A DNA stretch of 13,006 nucleotides from Sulfurimonas sp. (GCA_027858865.1 JAQIBW010000189.1:1-13006), one strand, 5' to 3'. Shown: positions 6,233-13,006, counted from the stretch's first letter. Notes: generated from the sequence alone by a model not told the origin. Translations and numbers: made by a program.

Positions 6233-6496
6233 CTATCTTAGGTTTTCGAATGGTGCAGTTATAACTGCTTTTCTAGTTACAGTATAAGGAACTAATGCTG
6301 CTGCACGAGCTCTTTTAATTACTGATGAGATCATATCTTGGTGACGTTTACAGTTTCCAGTAAGACGACGAGGCATGATTTTATAACGCTCAGAAAGAGA
6401 GAAACGTAATGCTCCTACATCTTTATAATCCATAAAATCAACTTTTGATTCACAATATTTACAATATCTTTTTTTGTATTTTCTTTTTTCAGCCAT
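6233..6496 (-). CDS. rpsR: 30S ribosomal protein S18 (zinc-ligand-containing form)
   Basis: Small-subunit protein that pairs with S6 on the platform of the 30S ribosome. The 87-aa sequence has the family core DYKDVGALRFSLSERYKIMPRRLTG (shown in part, residues 23-47). It also keeps C12, C15, C49 and H52 (YCKYC and CKRHQ), a C+ type zinc-ribbon set that many bacterial S18 proteins such as that of E. coli lack. A strong AAAGGA ribosome site precedes the ATG. It is the last gene of rpsF-ssb-rpsR, 24 bp after ssb, and is followed by a stem-loop. S6 and S18 form a heterodimer, so their shared operon fits. Confidence 0.97.
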   Translation of the reverse strand: MAEKRKYKKRYCKYCESKVDFMDYKDVGALRFSLSERYKIMPRRLTGNCKRHQDMISSVIKRARAAALVPYTVTRKAVITAPFENLR

Positions 6497-6520
6497 GTTA
6501 TTTCCTTTATTATCTATTTT

Positions 6521-7081
6521 CTAAAATGGAATTTCATCTTCATCGATGTCGATCACAGGAACAGAATCGCTACTTGGCATCTGACGACTTTGAGTATTCG
6601 CTTGGGGTTGGTAACTTTGCGTTTGTTGCTTCGGCTCGTTATTACCATAGCTTGGTTGTTGCTGTTGGTGATTTTGGGCTTGTTGACCTTGAGGTTGGTT
6701 GTAACTCTGTGCATCATTATTTTGTGCAGGAGCTTGATAACCACCACCTTGGTTGTCGCCTTTAGAGTCTAGCATCTGCATAGTTTCAACTGTTACAGAG
6801 TGTTTAGAGCGTTTTTGTCCATTTTGATCTGCCCATTGTTCAAAGTTTAGTCTTCCCTCAACCAGGATTTTACTCCCTTTACGAAGGTATTGGTTAGCAA
6901 CTTCTGCGCTTCTAGCGAAGAAAGTGATGTCTACAAAGCATACTTCTTCTTTCTTCTCACCATTAGCAGTGAATTTACGGCTAGTTGCAATAGCAGTTTT
7001 AGCTATTCCCATACCACCTTGAGTATATCGAAGTTCGATATCTCTAGTTAAGTTTCCAACTAATATTACTTTATTAAACAT
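6521..7081 (-). CDS. ssb: single-stranded DNA-binding protein
   Basis: It coats single-stranded DNA during replication, repair and recombination and recruits partner proteins. The N-terminal OB fold (about residues 1-106) begins MFNKVILVGNLTRDIELRYT and includes FVDITFFARSAEVANQYLRKGSKILVEG in fragments typical of bacterial SSB. Residues ~115-170 form a Gln/Asn/Pro-rich disordered linker. The protein ends DIDEDEIPF, the acidic tip with the terminal Pro-Phe through which SSB binds its clients. Its length of 186 aa is usual. AAGGA lies before the ATG, 31 bp after rpsF. Placement between rpsF and rpsR is the common bacterial arrangement. It may also serve natural transformation together with the nearby dprA. 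Confidence 0.97.
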   Translation of the reverse strand: MFNKVILVGNLTRDIELRYTQGGMGIAKTAIATSRKFTANGEKKEEVCFVDITFFARSAEVANQYLRKGSKILVEGRLNFEQWADQNGQKRSKHSVTVETMQMLDSKGDNQGGGYQAPAQNNDAQSYNQPQGQQAQNHQQQQPSYGNNEPKQQTQSYQPQANTQSRQMPSSDSVPVIDIDEDEIPF

Positions 7082-7112
7082 GAGCTTTCCTTAATTTATT
7101 AGGCTTTGCTGA

Positions 7113-7601
7113 TTACTCAGCTGCCGCTTTTTCAACTGCTGGAGTTTGGGCTACTGGAGCTTCTTCAACCACTGGTGTTTCAGCTACTGGAGCCTCAGTC
7201 ACTGGAGCTTCTTCAACTGCTGGAGTTTCAGCTACTGGAGCTTCTTCTTTTACAGGTGCAGCTGCTTTTTTCTCAGCTTTTTGAACTAACTTATTCCATG
7301 CGATGATTTCACGATTTGTATCATATTTGATAGTTACAAAACGAAGAAGATCTTCATTAATACGGAAACGTCTTTCAATTTCACTAATTGCAGATGGAGC
7401 AATAGAGTAATAGATAATATGGTAGTAACCACGCTCATTTTTGTCAATTGGGTATGCTAGTTTTCTCATTCCCATAGAGTCTGTGATAGCGATTTCGCCA
7501 CCGTTAGAAGTAATAATTTCTTCAATAGTATTGATGCTACTTTGAATTTCTTCAGCTGTAAATGTTGGTTTAACGATAACTAAGTTTTCGTAGTTTCTCA
7601 T
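7113..7601 (-). CDS. rpsF: 30S ribosomal protein S6 with a repetitive Ala/Pro/Glu C-terminal tail
   Basis: Partner of S18 on the 30S platform. Residues 1-~108 are a normal S6: MRNYENLVIVKPTF at the start, GMRKLAYPIDKNERGYY in the middle, and EIERRFRINEDLLRFVTIK. About 50 further residues (112-162) follow, built from near-repeats of the form EEAPVAETPAVEEAPV, acidic, Pro-rich and surely disordered. Many S6 proteins end near 100-110 aa; acidic tails occur in some lineages (E. coli S6 is glutamylated at its tail). GGAG lies 10 nt before the ATG, a slightly long spacing. It is the first gene of rpsF-ssb-rpsR, driven by the promoter at 7704-7709 through a 96-nt leader. Confidence 0.96.
   Translation of the reverse strand: MRNYENLVIVKPTFTAEEIQSSINTIEEIITSNGGEIAITDSMGMRKLAYPIDKNERGYYHIIYYSIAPSAISEIERRFRINEDLLRFVTIKYDTNREIIAWNKLVQKAEKKAAAPVKEEAPVAETPAVEEAPVTEAPVAETPVVEEAPVAQTPAVEKAAAE
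7131..7247 (-). repeat. imperfect tandem repeats encoding the S6 tail
   Basis: Repeated DNA units such as GCTACTGGAGCTTCTTCA and GCTGGAGTTTCAGCTACTGG (plus-strand reading) encode residues ~119-157 of S6. The units stay in multiples of three, so copy-number change would lengthen or shorten the tail without shifting the frame. Confidence 0.65.
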
Positions 7602-7697
7602 AGAGTATAATCTCCTTTTGGTATTTGCCGTTTTGGCGTTGTTTCCCTTTCGGATGTGTACATATCGCTAATTGCTAGTGATACAAAGAGAAAGGAA
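7602..7697 (-). promoter_or_regulatory. rpsF leader, candidate S6:S18 autoregulatory RNA
   Basis: The predicted leader is 96 nt, long for this compact genome. In the minus-strand RNA it contains UCC-GAAA-GGG (7645-7654), a tetraloop hairpin with a CCG at 7653-7651, and then GCC-AAAAC-GGC (7627-7637). Established knowledge: in many bacteria the S6:S18 complex represses its operon by binding a leader hairpin with a conserved CCG. The match here is by elements only; I have not shown the full consensus fold. Confidence 0.35.
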
Positions 7698-7703
7698 CGC
7701 GGG

Positions 7704-7709
7704 ATTATA
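7704..7709 (-). promoter_or_regulatory. -10 box of the rpsF-ssb-rpsR promoter
   Basis: Perfect TATAAT on the minus strand, preceded by TATG and followed by the GC-rich discriminator CCCGCG, which stands out in AT-rich surroundings. GC-rich discriminators are typical of stringently controlled ribosomal promoters. Predicted start near 7697. Confidence 0.6.
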
Positions 7710-7789
7710 CATAAAGTATGCTTAAAAATAGCTCATTTCATTATTCCATGGCTATATGCAATATTAAGTACTATTTTTATTTTTTTAGA

Positions 7790-7795
7790 TATAGT
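7790..7795 (+). promoter_or_regulatory. possible -10 box for the yibQ-like/dprA pair
   Basis: TATAGT located 28 bp before the ATG at 7824 would give a leader of about 22 nt that still includes the GGAG at 7808-7811. The region is so AT-rich that other boxes are possible. Confidence 0.3.
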
Positions 7796-7823
7796 TATAA
7801 AAATTTTGGAGATTATAATTTAA

Positions 7824-8819
7824 ATGGCAAAAAGAAAAAGAAAAAAATCCAGCAGTAATAATTTTTTAACATATGTAGCGTGGATTTTAGCAGTTATAGC
7901 TCTCGGTTTAGGTGCTCTTGTTGGTGGATACTATATAGGCTACGAAGATGCAACAAAAGATGTACAAAAACAAGTTAAAATTGATAAAAATAAAAGACTT
8001 TCTATGCTTAAAAAGCTAGAAGAAGCAAGTAGTAAAAAAGAGAAGCAAAGTGTAAATACAAGACTAAAGCATGTTCTTAAAAAAGAGCGTAAAGTTGACA
8101 AAGGTGCAGCTGCACATGAATATGGAGATGGAACTCTTCCAGAACCACCTAGAAGAGATTTTAAGAAAATCGCTTCTAGGCCTAAGTTAGCGATTATTAT
8201 TGATGATGTAAGTGTAAGATCTCATGTAAATGCAATAAAAAGTTTAGGTATTCCTCTTACCATGTCATTTTTACCGCCAAGTAAGTTTCGCCCTAACTCT
8301 GCAAAACTTGCAGCTAAAGAGAGCTTCTATATGGTTCACTTGCCAATGGAAGCACAAAATTTTAGTGCTGAAGAGCCTATGACGCTTAGAATCAGTGATT
8401 CAGATGCAAAAATATCTCAAAGAATCAAGAATATTAAAAAATCATTTCCTAGAGTTTCTTATATAAATAATCATACAGGAAGTAAGTTTACATCAAATGA
8501 GCTTGCTATGAACCGTTTGATTTATGTGCTACAAGCACAAGATATAAACTTTATAGACAGTAGAACAACCGCAGAGACTAAAGCACCTAAAGTTATGAAA
8601 AACTTCGGACTTGAGTATGTTGCAAGAGATGTTTTTTTAGATCATGCTCCGGATAAAGCATCTATTGTTATTCAGATAAAAAGAGCAATAAAGATTGCAA
8701 AACTTCATGGAACAGCTATAGCTATCGGGCATCCACATGCAAATACACTTTTGGCGATTCATGAATCAGAAGGCTTATTTAAAGATGTAGACCTAGTCTA
8801 TATTAACAGACTTTACTAG
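7824..8819 (+). CDS. membrane-anchored divergent polysaccharide deacetylase family protein (YibQ/DUF610, PF04748)
   Basis: The 331-aa protein has a basic N-terminus (MAKRKRKK), one membrane segment (about 16-39), a Lys-rich coiled-coil-like stalk (about 45-95), and a periplasmic NodB-like barrel from ~120. Family landmarks run in order: AIIIDDVS with D127-D128, VHLPME (171-176), NNHTGS (215-220), DSRT (245-248), RDVFLDH (268-274) and GHPHANT (302-308). This family is annotated as divergent polysaccharide deacetylase; substrate and activity are not established to my knowledge. An in-frame TAA directly precedes the ATG, so 7824 is the earliest start. GGAG is 12 nt upstream, an unusually long spacing. 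Its stop abuts the dprA start (TAGATG), a pairing I recall also in C. jejuni. Confidence 0.88.
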   Translation: MAKRKRKKSSSNNFLTYVAWILAVIALGLGALVGGYYIGYEDATKDVQKQVKIDKNKRLSMLKKLEEASSKKEKQSVNTRLKHVLKKERKVDKGAAAHEYGDGTLPEPPRRDFKKIASRPKLAIIIDDVSVRSHVNAIKSLGIPLTMSFLPPSKFRPNSAKLAAKESFYMVHLPMEAQNFSAEEPMTLRISDSDAKISQRIKNIKKSFPRVSYINNHTGSKFTSNELAMNRLIYVLQAQDINFIDSRTTAETKAPKVMKNFGLEYVARDVFLDHAPDKASIVIQIKRAIKIAKLHGTAIAIGHPHANTLLAIHESEGLFKDVDLVYINRLY

Positions 8820-9599
8820 ATGAGTTTAGTTCAAGAACATATTTTTGAACTTGAGGCTATGAAAAGCTATCCTAAAGAGCTTTTCTTTAGTGGTAATCTC
8901 GAACTTTTAAAAAAGACAAAAATCTCTATCGTTGGAAGTAGAAAACCTTCAGCATATTCTCGCTCACTTACTCATCAACTCTCATCTGCACTTTCAAAAA
9001 ATGATATCTGTATTATTAGTGGTGGAGCAATGGGCATAGATGCTATAGCTCACAAAGGAGCTGGTGTGTCTAGTACAGTTTCAGTACTTCCTTGTGGCAT
9101 AAATATTAAATATCCTGCCATTAATAAAAACTTACTTAACGATATAGAAAAAGAGGGACTTCTCCTAAGTCAGTTTAAGGATGATTTTCGTGCAACACCG
9201 TGGAGTTTTGTAGTAAGAAATGAACTTGTAGTTGCTCTTGGTGATGTCCTAGTTGTTGCAGAAGCTGAGTTAAATAGCGGTAGTATGAGAAGTATAGAAT
9301 TTGCACTTAAGATGAACAAAGAGATATATGTTTTTGCTCATAGAGTAGGGCAAAGCTGTGCTACAAATGCTCTTTTACAATCAGGTAAAGCTAAAGCTAT
9401 ATACGACATAGATGAGTTTGTTGCAAAGTTTTCAAAAACTCAAGTTGATGTTTTAAACGTAGTTGATGACTTTACAGACTTTTGCAAAACAAATCCAACT
9501 TATGATGAGGCTTTGAAAAAATATCCAACTAAAATATTTGAAGCGGAACTAAGTGGAGAAATAATTATAGAAAATGGACGAGTACTCTCTAACTTATAA
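8820..9599 (+). CDS. dprA: DNA-processing protein DprA (natural transformation)
   Basis: DprA binds incoming single-stranded DNA in the cytoplasm and loads RecA during natural transformation. The Rossmann-type core is clear: SIVGSRKPS (36-44), IISGGAMGIDAIAHKGA (65-81), VLPCGINIKYP (89-99), GLLLSQF (113-119), RNELVVALGDVLVVAEA (133-149) and NSGS (152-155). About 45 residues follow the core, including a short region ending FEAELSGEIIIENGRVLS that resembles the C-terminal winged-helix module. At 259 aa it is a short form; the N-terminal SAM-like domain of longer DprA proteins is missing, as is common in this lineage. No Shine-Dalgarno is visible; the ATG follows the previous stop with no gap, so coupling is likely. 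Its stop overlaps the convergent queA end by 6 bp. Confidence 0.93.
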   Translation: MSLVQEHIFELEAMKSYPKELFFSGNLELLKKTKISIVGSRKPSAYSRSLTHQLSSALSKNDICIISGGAMGIDAIAHKGAGVSSTVSVLPCGINIKYPAINKNLLNDIEKEGLLLSQFKDDFRATPWSFVVRNELVVALGDVLVVAEAELNSGSMRSIEFALKMNKEIYVFAHRVGQSCATNALLQSGKAKAIYDIDEFVAKFSKTQVDVLNVVDDFTDFCKTNPTYDEALKKYPTKIFEAELSGEIIIENGRVLSNL

Positions 9600-10622
9600 A
9601 ATAAGCATTGCATCTCCATATGAATAAACTCTATACCTGTTTTTAATAGCCTCTGCATAAAGCATTTGAGCTTTTTCTACCCCTACAAAAGAAGATACAA
9701 GCATCAGCAGAGTTGACTTTGGCAGATGAAAGTTTGTAAGAAGGTGACTTACTCTTATGGGCTTGTTGTTGGGATGCAAAAAAAGATTTGCTTCTCCTTT
9801 TTGGATGTCTTTGTGTCTTGCGTAAAACTCAACTGTTCTTGTCGAGGTCGTTCCAACGCTAAGTATTGGTTTATTTGAGTCAAGTATCTCTTTGGCCTTA
9901 TCTGAGATATCGTAATACTCAGAGTGCATAGGATGGTCAGTAATAGTATCAGCTTCTACAGGCTTAAAAGTACCGCTTCCAACATGTAAAGTTACAAACG
10001 CATGTTCATGGTTTTGACAAACTCTTTTATGTTGCCCCTCAGTAAAGTGAAGTGAAGCAGTGGGAGCTGCTACTGCTCCTTCTTCTCTTGCAAAAACACT
10101 TTGGTACTCTGTTTCATCTTGGGCATTATCTTCTCTTTGTATATATGGAGGAAGAGGGATATGACCGATTTTGTCTATGATAGGGAGCATATCTTCAAAT
10201 CTTATAAGTTCTTCTTTTAGCAAGAAGTTAACAACTCTGCTTCCATCATCTTTTAACTCTTTTACAACTGCTTTAAGTCCTTCATCAAATAGTATTTGAG
10301 TGTCAACTTTTACTTTTCCACGAATATATACACTTATATTGTTAGCATCTAGTGGTCTGTTGATAAGAAGCTCTATTTTGCCACCACTTGGTTTATGTCC
10401 GTAAAGTCTTGCTTTTATAACCTTAGTGTCGTTAAAAATCAGTGCACAATCTTTGGGAATAAATTTTTCAAAATCATAAAAATGGGAGTGAGTTATTTCA
10501 TTTGTTTTGCGGTTGTAAACTAAAAGTTTTGCTTTATCTCTGGGATGTACTGGATGCGAGGCTATGAGTTCATCAGGAAGTATGAAATCATAGCTAGAAG
10601 TTAGTAGTTCTGAGTTAGTCAC
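9594..10622 (-). CDS. queA: S-adenosylmethionine:tRNA ribosyltransferase-isomerase
   Basis: It transfers the ribosyl part of SAM to preQ1 at tRNA position 34, making epoxyqueuosine, the penultimate queuosine step. The 342-aa length is usual. Family stretches include ELIASHPVHPRDKAKLLVY near the start, IFNDTKVIKARLYG, PLPPYIQRED, GAVAAPTASLHFT, HVGSGTFKPV, SVGTTSTRTVE, LFLHPN and TNFHLPKSTLLMLVSSF. The start is GTG at 10622, inside the end of tatC (8-bp overlap, GTGACTAAC); GAGAAAAAG upstream serves as a modest ribosome site and no ATG fits. It is the last gene of hemW-tatB-tatC-queA and overlaps dprA tail to tail without a terminator. Confidence 0.96.
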   Translation of the reverse strand: MTNSELLTSSYDFILPDELIASHPVHPRDKAKLLVYNRKTNEITHSHFYDFEKFIPKDCALIFNDTKVIKARLYGHKPSGGKIELLINRPLDANNISVYIRGKVKVDTQILFDEGLKAVVKELKDDGSRVVNFLLKEELIRFEDMLPIIDKIGHIPLPPYIQREDNAQDETEYQSVFAREEGAVAAPTASLHFTEGQHKRVCQNHEHAFVTLHVGSGTFKPVEADTITDHPMHSEYYDISDKAKEILDSNKPILSVGTTSTRTVEFYARHKDIQKGEANLFLHPNNKPIRVSHLLTNFHLPKSTLLMLVSSFVGVEKAQMLYAEAIKNRYRVYSYGDAMLIL

Positions 10623-11427
10623 TCTTTTTCTCTATAGCATCAGCTACTTCTTCATCTTCATCCTCGTCCTCATCATCCTCTTCTTCAAGTGGTGGAGCAG
10701 GATTTACCATTCTTACTATAAAAATAGATAAGCCATAAAGAATGATTAGTGGACCAGCCATTAGCAGTTGAGTTAAAATATCAGGAGGAGTTAGTAGAGC
10801 TGCAACAACAAAAATAATAATAACAGCATACTTGAAAAAGTCCTTCATCATTCGATCATCAATCATTCCAAGCAGTGCTAGAAAGTATGCAAAAATCGGT
10901 AACTCAAAAGCTAGACCAAATCCAAACATGATTTTTGTAAAAAAACCGACATAATCTTCTATGTTGATCAGAGGAGTAAATTTGAAACTACCAAAGGTTA
11001 TGAGAAAATCAAATCCAAAAGGTGTAACTATATAGTAGGCAAATAAAACACCGATGAGAAACATAACTGTTCCACCAACTATAAAAGGTATAATCATCTT
11101 TTTTTCATTAGCATATAAACCTGGAGCAACAAATAACCATATTTGAGCAAGAATTATAGGTAAGGATGCAACTATAGCTGCAAAAAATGAAACTTTCAGT
11201 GCAACAAAGAAAGCTCCACCTACTTGAGAAGTAGTTATCATACCATCAGCTGCGTGAACTGATTTTTTGCCTACTTCAATAAGTGCAACATTTAATGGCT
11301 CGACCATCCAATTTAAAATCGGTTCATGAAAGTAGAACATGACAAAAAACATAACTATAAGGCTACCGGCTGATATACCTAATCTTTTTCTTAGCTCAAC
11401 TAAGTGTGGTTTTAAATCATCAAACAT
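10615..11427 (-). CDS. tatC: Sec-independent (twin-arginine) protein translocase subunit TatC
   Basis: Inner-membrane core of the Tat system; it recognises twin-arginine signal peptides and exports folded proteins. Six membrane segments are visible. Conserved features are PHLVELRKRL (7-16, the cytosolic N-terminal signal-peptide site), APGLYANEKK (101-110), GFGLAFELP with E175 (equivalent to the conserved periplasmic-side Glu of the family), and LLTPPD (211-216). The C-terminal tail (about 246-270) is very acidic, with ten Asp/Glu in a row at 251-260, longer and more charged than in E. coli. The ATG lies within the end of tatB (8-bp overlap), so the two are coupled. I recall the same tatB-tatC-queA order in C. 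jejuni. Confidence 0.97.
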   Translation of the reverse strand: MFDDLKPHLVELRKRLGISAGSLIVMFFVMFYFHEPILNWMVEPLNVALIEVGKKSVHAADGMITTSQVGGAFFVALKVSFFAAIVASLPIILAQIWLFVAPGLYANEKKMIIPFIVGGTVMFLIGVLFAYYIVTPFGFDFLITFGSFKFTPLINIEDYVGFFTKIMFGFGLAFELPIFAYFLALLGMIDDRMMKDFFKYAVIIIFVVAALLTPPDILTQLLMAGPLIILYGLSIFIVRMVNPAPPLEEEDDEDEDEDEEVADAIEKKSD

Positions 11428-11827
11428 CAGTGCTATCTTCTTTTTCTATTTTTTTCTTTTTAGGTTTTTTCTCAAAAGTTACTTTTTCAGGTTTAACAGA
11501 CTCTTTTTTTACTTTTGATGCTGGTTCATCACCCAAAAAGTCATCATCTAAGTTTGTTAGAGAAGCTCCTAACTTTGTGACATCAGACGCTTTTTTTATC
11601 TCATTACTAGCACTTAAAAGCTCTTTCTTGTACGCCAGTGCTTCCTCTTTTATATCTGCAACATTCAACTCTTCTTCTAAAGAATCTTTAACTGTACCAA
11701 TCGTTTTTTTAACACTTCTAAAAAATTTAGCTACTTCTACCATCGCACTAGGAAGTTTATCCGGACCTAGAAACAAGATGGCGATAACAGCAACAATTAG
11801 TATCTCTGTAAATCCCATTCCAAACAT
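11420..11827 (-). CDS. tatB: Sec-independent protein translocase subunit TatB
   Basis: Membrane partner of TatC in the substrate-receptor complex. MFGMGFTEILIV at the start includes E8, the conserved intramembrane Glu of TatB. The short membrane helix ends in LGPDKLP (20-26), the hinge, and an amphipathic helix MVEVAKFFRSVKKTIG follows. The rest is a charged helix and a Lys/Glu-rich disordered tail to residue 135. TatA has the same fold, but the MFGMGF-E8 start and the position next to tatC indicate TatB. AAGG lies 7-8 nt before the ATG. It follows hemW by 61 bp on the same strand. Confidence 0.92.
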   Translation of the reverse strand: MFGMGFTEILIVAVIAILFLGPDKLPSAMVEVAKFFRSVKKTIGTVKDSLEEELNVADIKEEALAYKKELLSASNEIKKASDVTKLGASLTNLDDDFLGDEPASKVKKESVKPEKVTFEKKPKKKKIEKEDSTDV

Positions 11828-11888
11828 ATTTAACCTTCAAAATTATAATTAAGTCCATGAGTTTAGCTAAAGAATGATTAAATATTCT

Positions 11889-12944
11889 TCAAGAAGTCAA
11901 GAAAAGTGTAATCTCATCAGCTAAAAGGTACTCGGGGTTATAAAATGTATCATTTTTAAGAAATAGTTTCTTCTCATCCACTAAGATTACTGCCCTTTTT
12001 TGCTCTTGCTCATTAAGAATACTAGCATCAAATCCAACACATGAACGAAGTCCTAAAAATATTTGTTCTATTTTTTTATCTTCAATTGATAGCTCTTCAA
12101 CTCTTACATCAAGTGGATTTTTTATATAATTCTCAAGGACTGTAGTTGGGTAAAATCTTTGGAGTTCAAGTTTACCGACTGCACCGCTTCCTAATCCAAT
12201 ATAGTCTTTGTATTTCCAGTAACCTAGATTATGACTGCTTTGATACGTTCCAAAATTACTGATTTCATACTGCTTTAGTCCAGATTTTTCTATGGTTTCA
12301 AAAAGCCAATTTGTTAGCTTTAGAGTCTCTTTTGACATATGAGGTTTAGACTCAAAAGGTGTACCTTCTTCTATGGTAAGAGCATAAGCGCTAAGATGAT
12401 TTATCGGTAGTGAAAAAGCTGTTTTTAAATCATGCTTTAAAAGCTCTTTAGTATCTCCAAGAGTTGCATATATCAAATCAAGTGAGATATTTTTATATCC
12501 AATCTCTTTTGCATTTATAATGGCATTTTTTGCATCTAGAGCTTGATGGGCACGATTTAGGAGTTTTAGTTTCTCAGGATTAAAACTTTGAACGCCAAAA
12601 CTTATGCGGTTAACTCCAAGATCAAACATACCTTTTAACCACTCAAACGTAGCACTGTTGGGATTTGCTTCGCTGGTTATCTCTATGTTATTTTTGAGAT
12701 ATGGTTTTATTAAGCTAAATATTGGTTCATATAAATCTGGTGATACAGTAGAAGGTGTTCCTCCACCTATAAAAATGGATTCTATTGTTTGTACTTTGAC
12801 GTCAAATATTTTAAGCTCAAAATCCAGTTGAGTCATAAGAGATTTCATGTACTCTTCTTTTAGGTGAAACTTGTCCACATAGGAATTAAAAGCACAATAA
12901 GAGCACTTTGAATCGCAAAATGGAATGTGAATATATAGTAACAT
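11889..12944 (-). CDS. hemW: radical SAM heme chaperone HemW
   Basis: HemN-like radical SAM protein that binds heme and is thought to deliver it to respiratory enzymes. Visible are the iron-sulfur motif CDSKCSYC (C10, C14, C17), the SAM-binding GGGTPS (60-65), RISFGVQSF (113-121), YEISNF (226-231) and HNLGYW (238-243), which matches the HNxxYW of HemW. The residue two after C17 is Phe, where coproporphyrinogen dehydrogenase HemN has a fourth Cys, so HemW is preferred. The 351-aa length is at the short end of the family. AAGGAC precedes the ATG, and an extended -10 lies just upstream. It heads the tat-queA gene group. Confidence 0.93.
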   Translation of the reverse strand: MLLYIHIPFCDSKCSYCAFNSYVDKFHLKEEYMKSLMTQLDFELKIFDVKVQTIESIFIGGGTPSTVSPDLYEPIFSLIKPYLKNNIEITSEANPNSATFEWLKGMFDLGVNRISFGVQSFNPEKLKLLNRAHQALDAKNAIINAKEIGYKNISLDLIYATLGDTKELLKHDLKTAFSLPINHLSAYALTIEEGTPFESKPHMSKETLKLTNWLFETIEKSGLKQYEISNFGTYQSSHNLGYWKYKDYIGLGSGAVGKLELQRFYPTTVLENYIKNPLDVRVEELSIEDKKIEQIFLGLRSCVGFDASILNEQEQKRAVILVDEKKLFLKNDTFYNPEYLLADEITLFLTS

Positions 12945-12969
12945 TTATTATTGTCCTTGTAAGTCTGGA

Positions 12970-12978
12970 AGTATAGCA
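12970..12978 (-). promoter_or_regulatory. extended -10 promoter element upstream of hemW
   Basis: On the minus strand TGCTATACT fits an extended -10 (TGnTATAcT). It predicts a transcript start near 12963 and a leader of about 19 nt that contains the AAGGAC ribosome site. The likely -35 spacing is poor, which an extended -10 tolerates. Confidence 0.5.
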
Positions 12979-13006
12979 AAATTTTATATTCACAAAAAAA
13001 TATGAT

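Noticed and set aside
6445..6765. Plus-strand frame of 106 codons opposite rpsR and ssb
   Set aside because: Shadow of two certain minus-strand genes, with no ribosome site or family features.
7106..7306. Plus-strand leucine-rich frame of 66 codons opposite rpsF
   Set aside because: It is the antisense reading of the Ala/Pro/Glu repeats of S6; low-complexity Leu repeats, no ribosome site, no family match.
7814..7819. TATAAT just before the YibQ-like gene taken as its -10 box
   Set aside because: It lies between the GGAG and the ATG, so a transcript from it would lack the ribosome site.
11875..11892. AGAAT / ATTCT inverted repeat at the hemW stop as a terminator
   Set aside because: Only 5 A/T-rich pairs with an 8-nt loop, overlapping the stop codon; too weak to separate hemW from tatB.

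Overview
The window looks like chromosomal DNA of a Campylobacterota (epsilonproteobacterial) organism, most likely a Sulfurimonas-like sulfur or hydrogen oxidiser. The basis is the AT-rich composition, the short intergenic gaps, the protein styles (C+ type S18, S6 with an Ala/Pro/Glu tail, acid-tailed TatC), and gene orders I recall from Campylobacter jejuni: rpsF-ssb-rpsR, a divergent polysaccharide deacetylase next to dprA, and hemW-tatB-tatC-queA. The genus is inference; no 16S gene is present. I see no phage, IS element, CRISPR array, tRNA or rRNA.

Layout. Bases 1-422 (+) hold the tail of a degenerate GGDEF protein whose start lies outside the window. It overlaps tail to tail with a metF-type methylenetetrahydrofolate reductase (414-1325, -). 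MetF diverges from serB (1380-2003, +), and two perfect TATAAT boxes face each other in the gap. SerB is translationally coupled to a 106-aa protein that resembles a sigma-70 region 4 helix-turn-helix. A stem-loop separates this pair from a run of minus-strand genes: a secreted beta-propeller/OmpA-domain protein (2355-4067) and a nitrate-sensor (NIT)-HAMP-GGDEF diguanylate cyclase (4158-5781). The cyclase gene is split by a frameshift inside a short tetranucleotide repeat.

After a 450-bp gap without genes comes rpsF-ssb-rpsR (minus strand, 7601 down to 6233). It has a strong promoter and a 96-nt leader that may be the S6:S18 autoregulatory site. Divergent from it are a membrane-anchored YibQ-family deacetylase-like protein and dprA, which abut with no gap (7824-9599, +). 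DprA ends in a 6-bp tail-to-tail overlap with queA. QueA is the last gene of hemW-tatB-tatC-queA (minus, 12944 down to 9594); tatB/tatC and tatC/queA overlap by 8 bp each.

How the genes work together. SerB makes serine, the main one-carbon donor, and MetF reduces the resulting methylene-THF for methionine, so the two divergent genes belong to the same metabolism. TatB and TatC form the twin-arginine translocase, which exports folded cofactor-containing respiratory enzymes; HemW is a heme chaperone, which fits a respiratory lifestyle. The NIT-cyclase would link nitrate or nitrite to c-di-GMP, but as sequenced its reading frame is broken. Most of the window is ordinary core genome; the split cyclase is the item most worth a second look.
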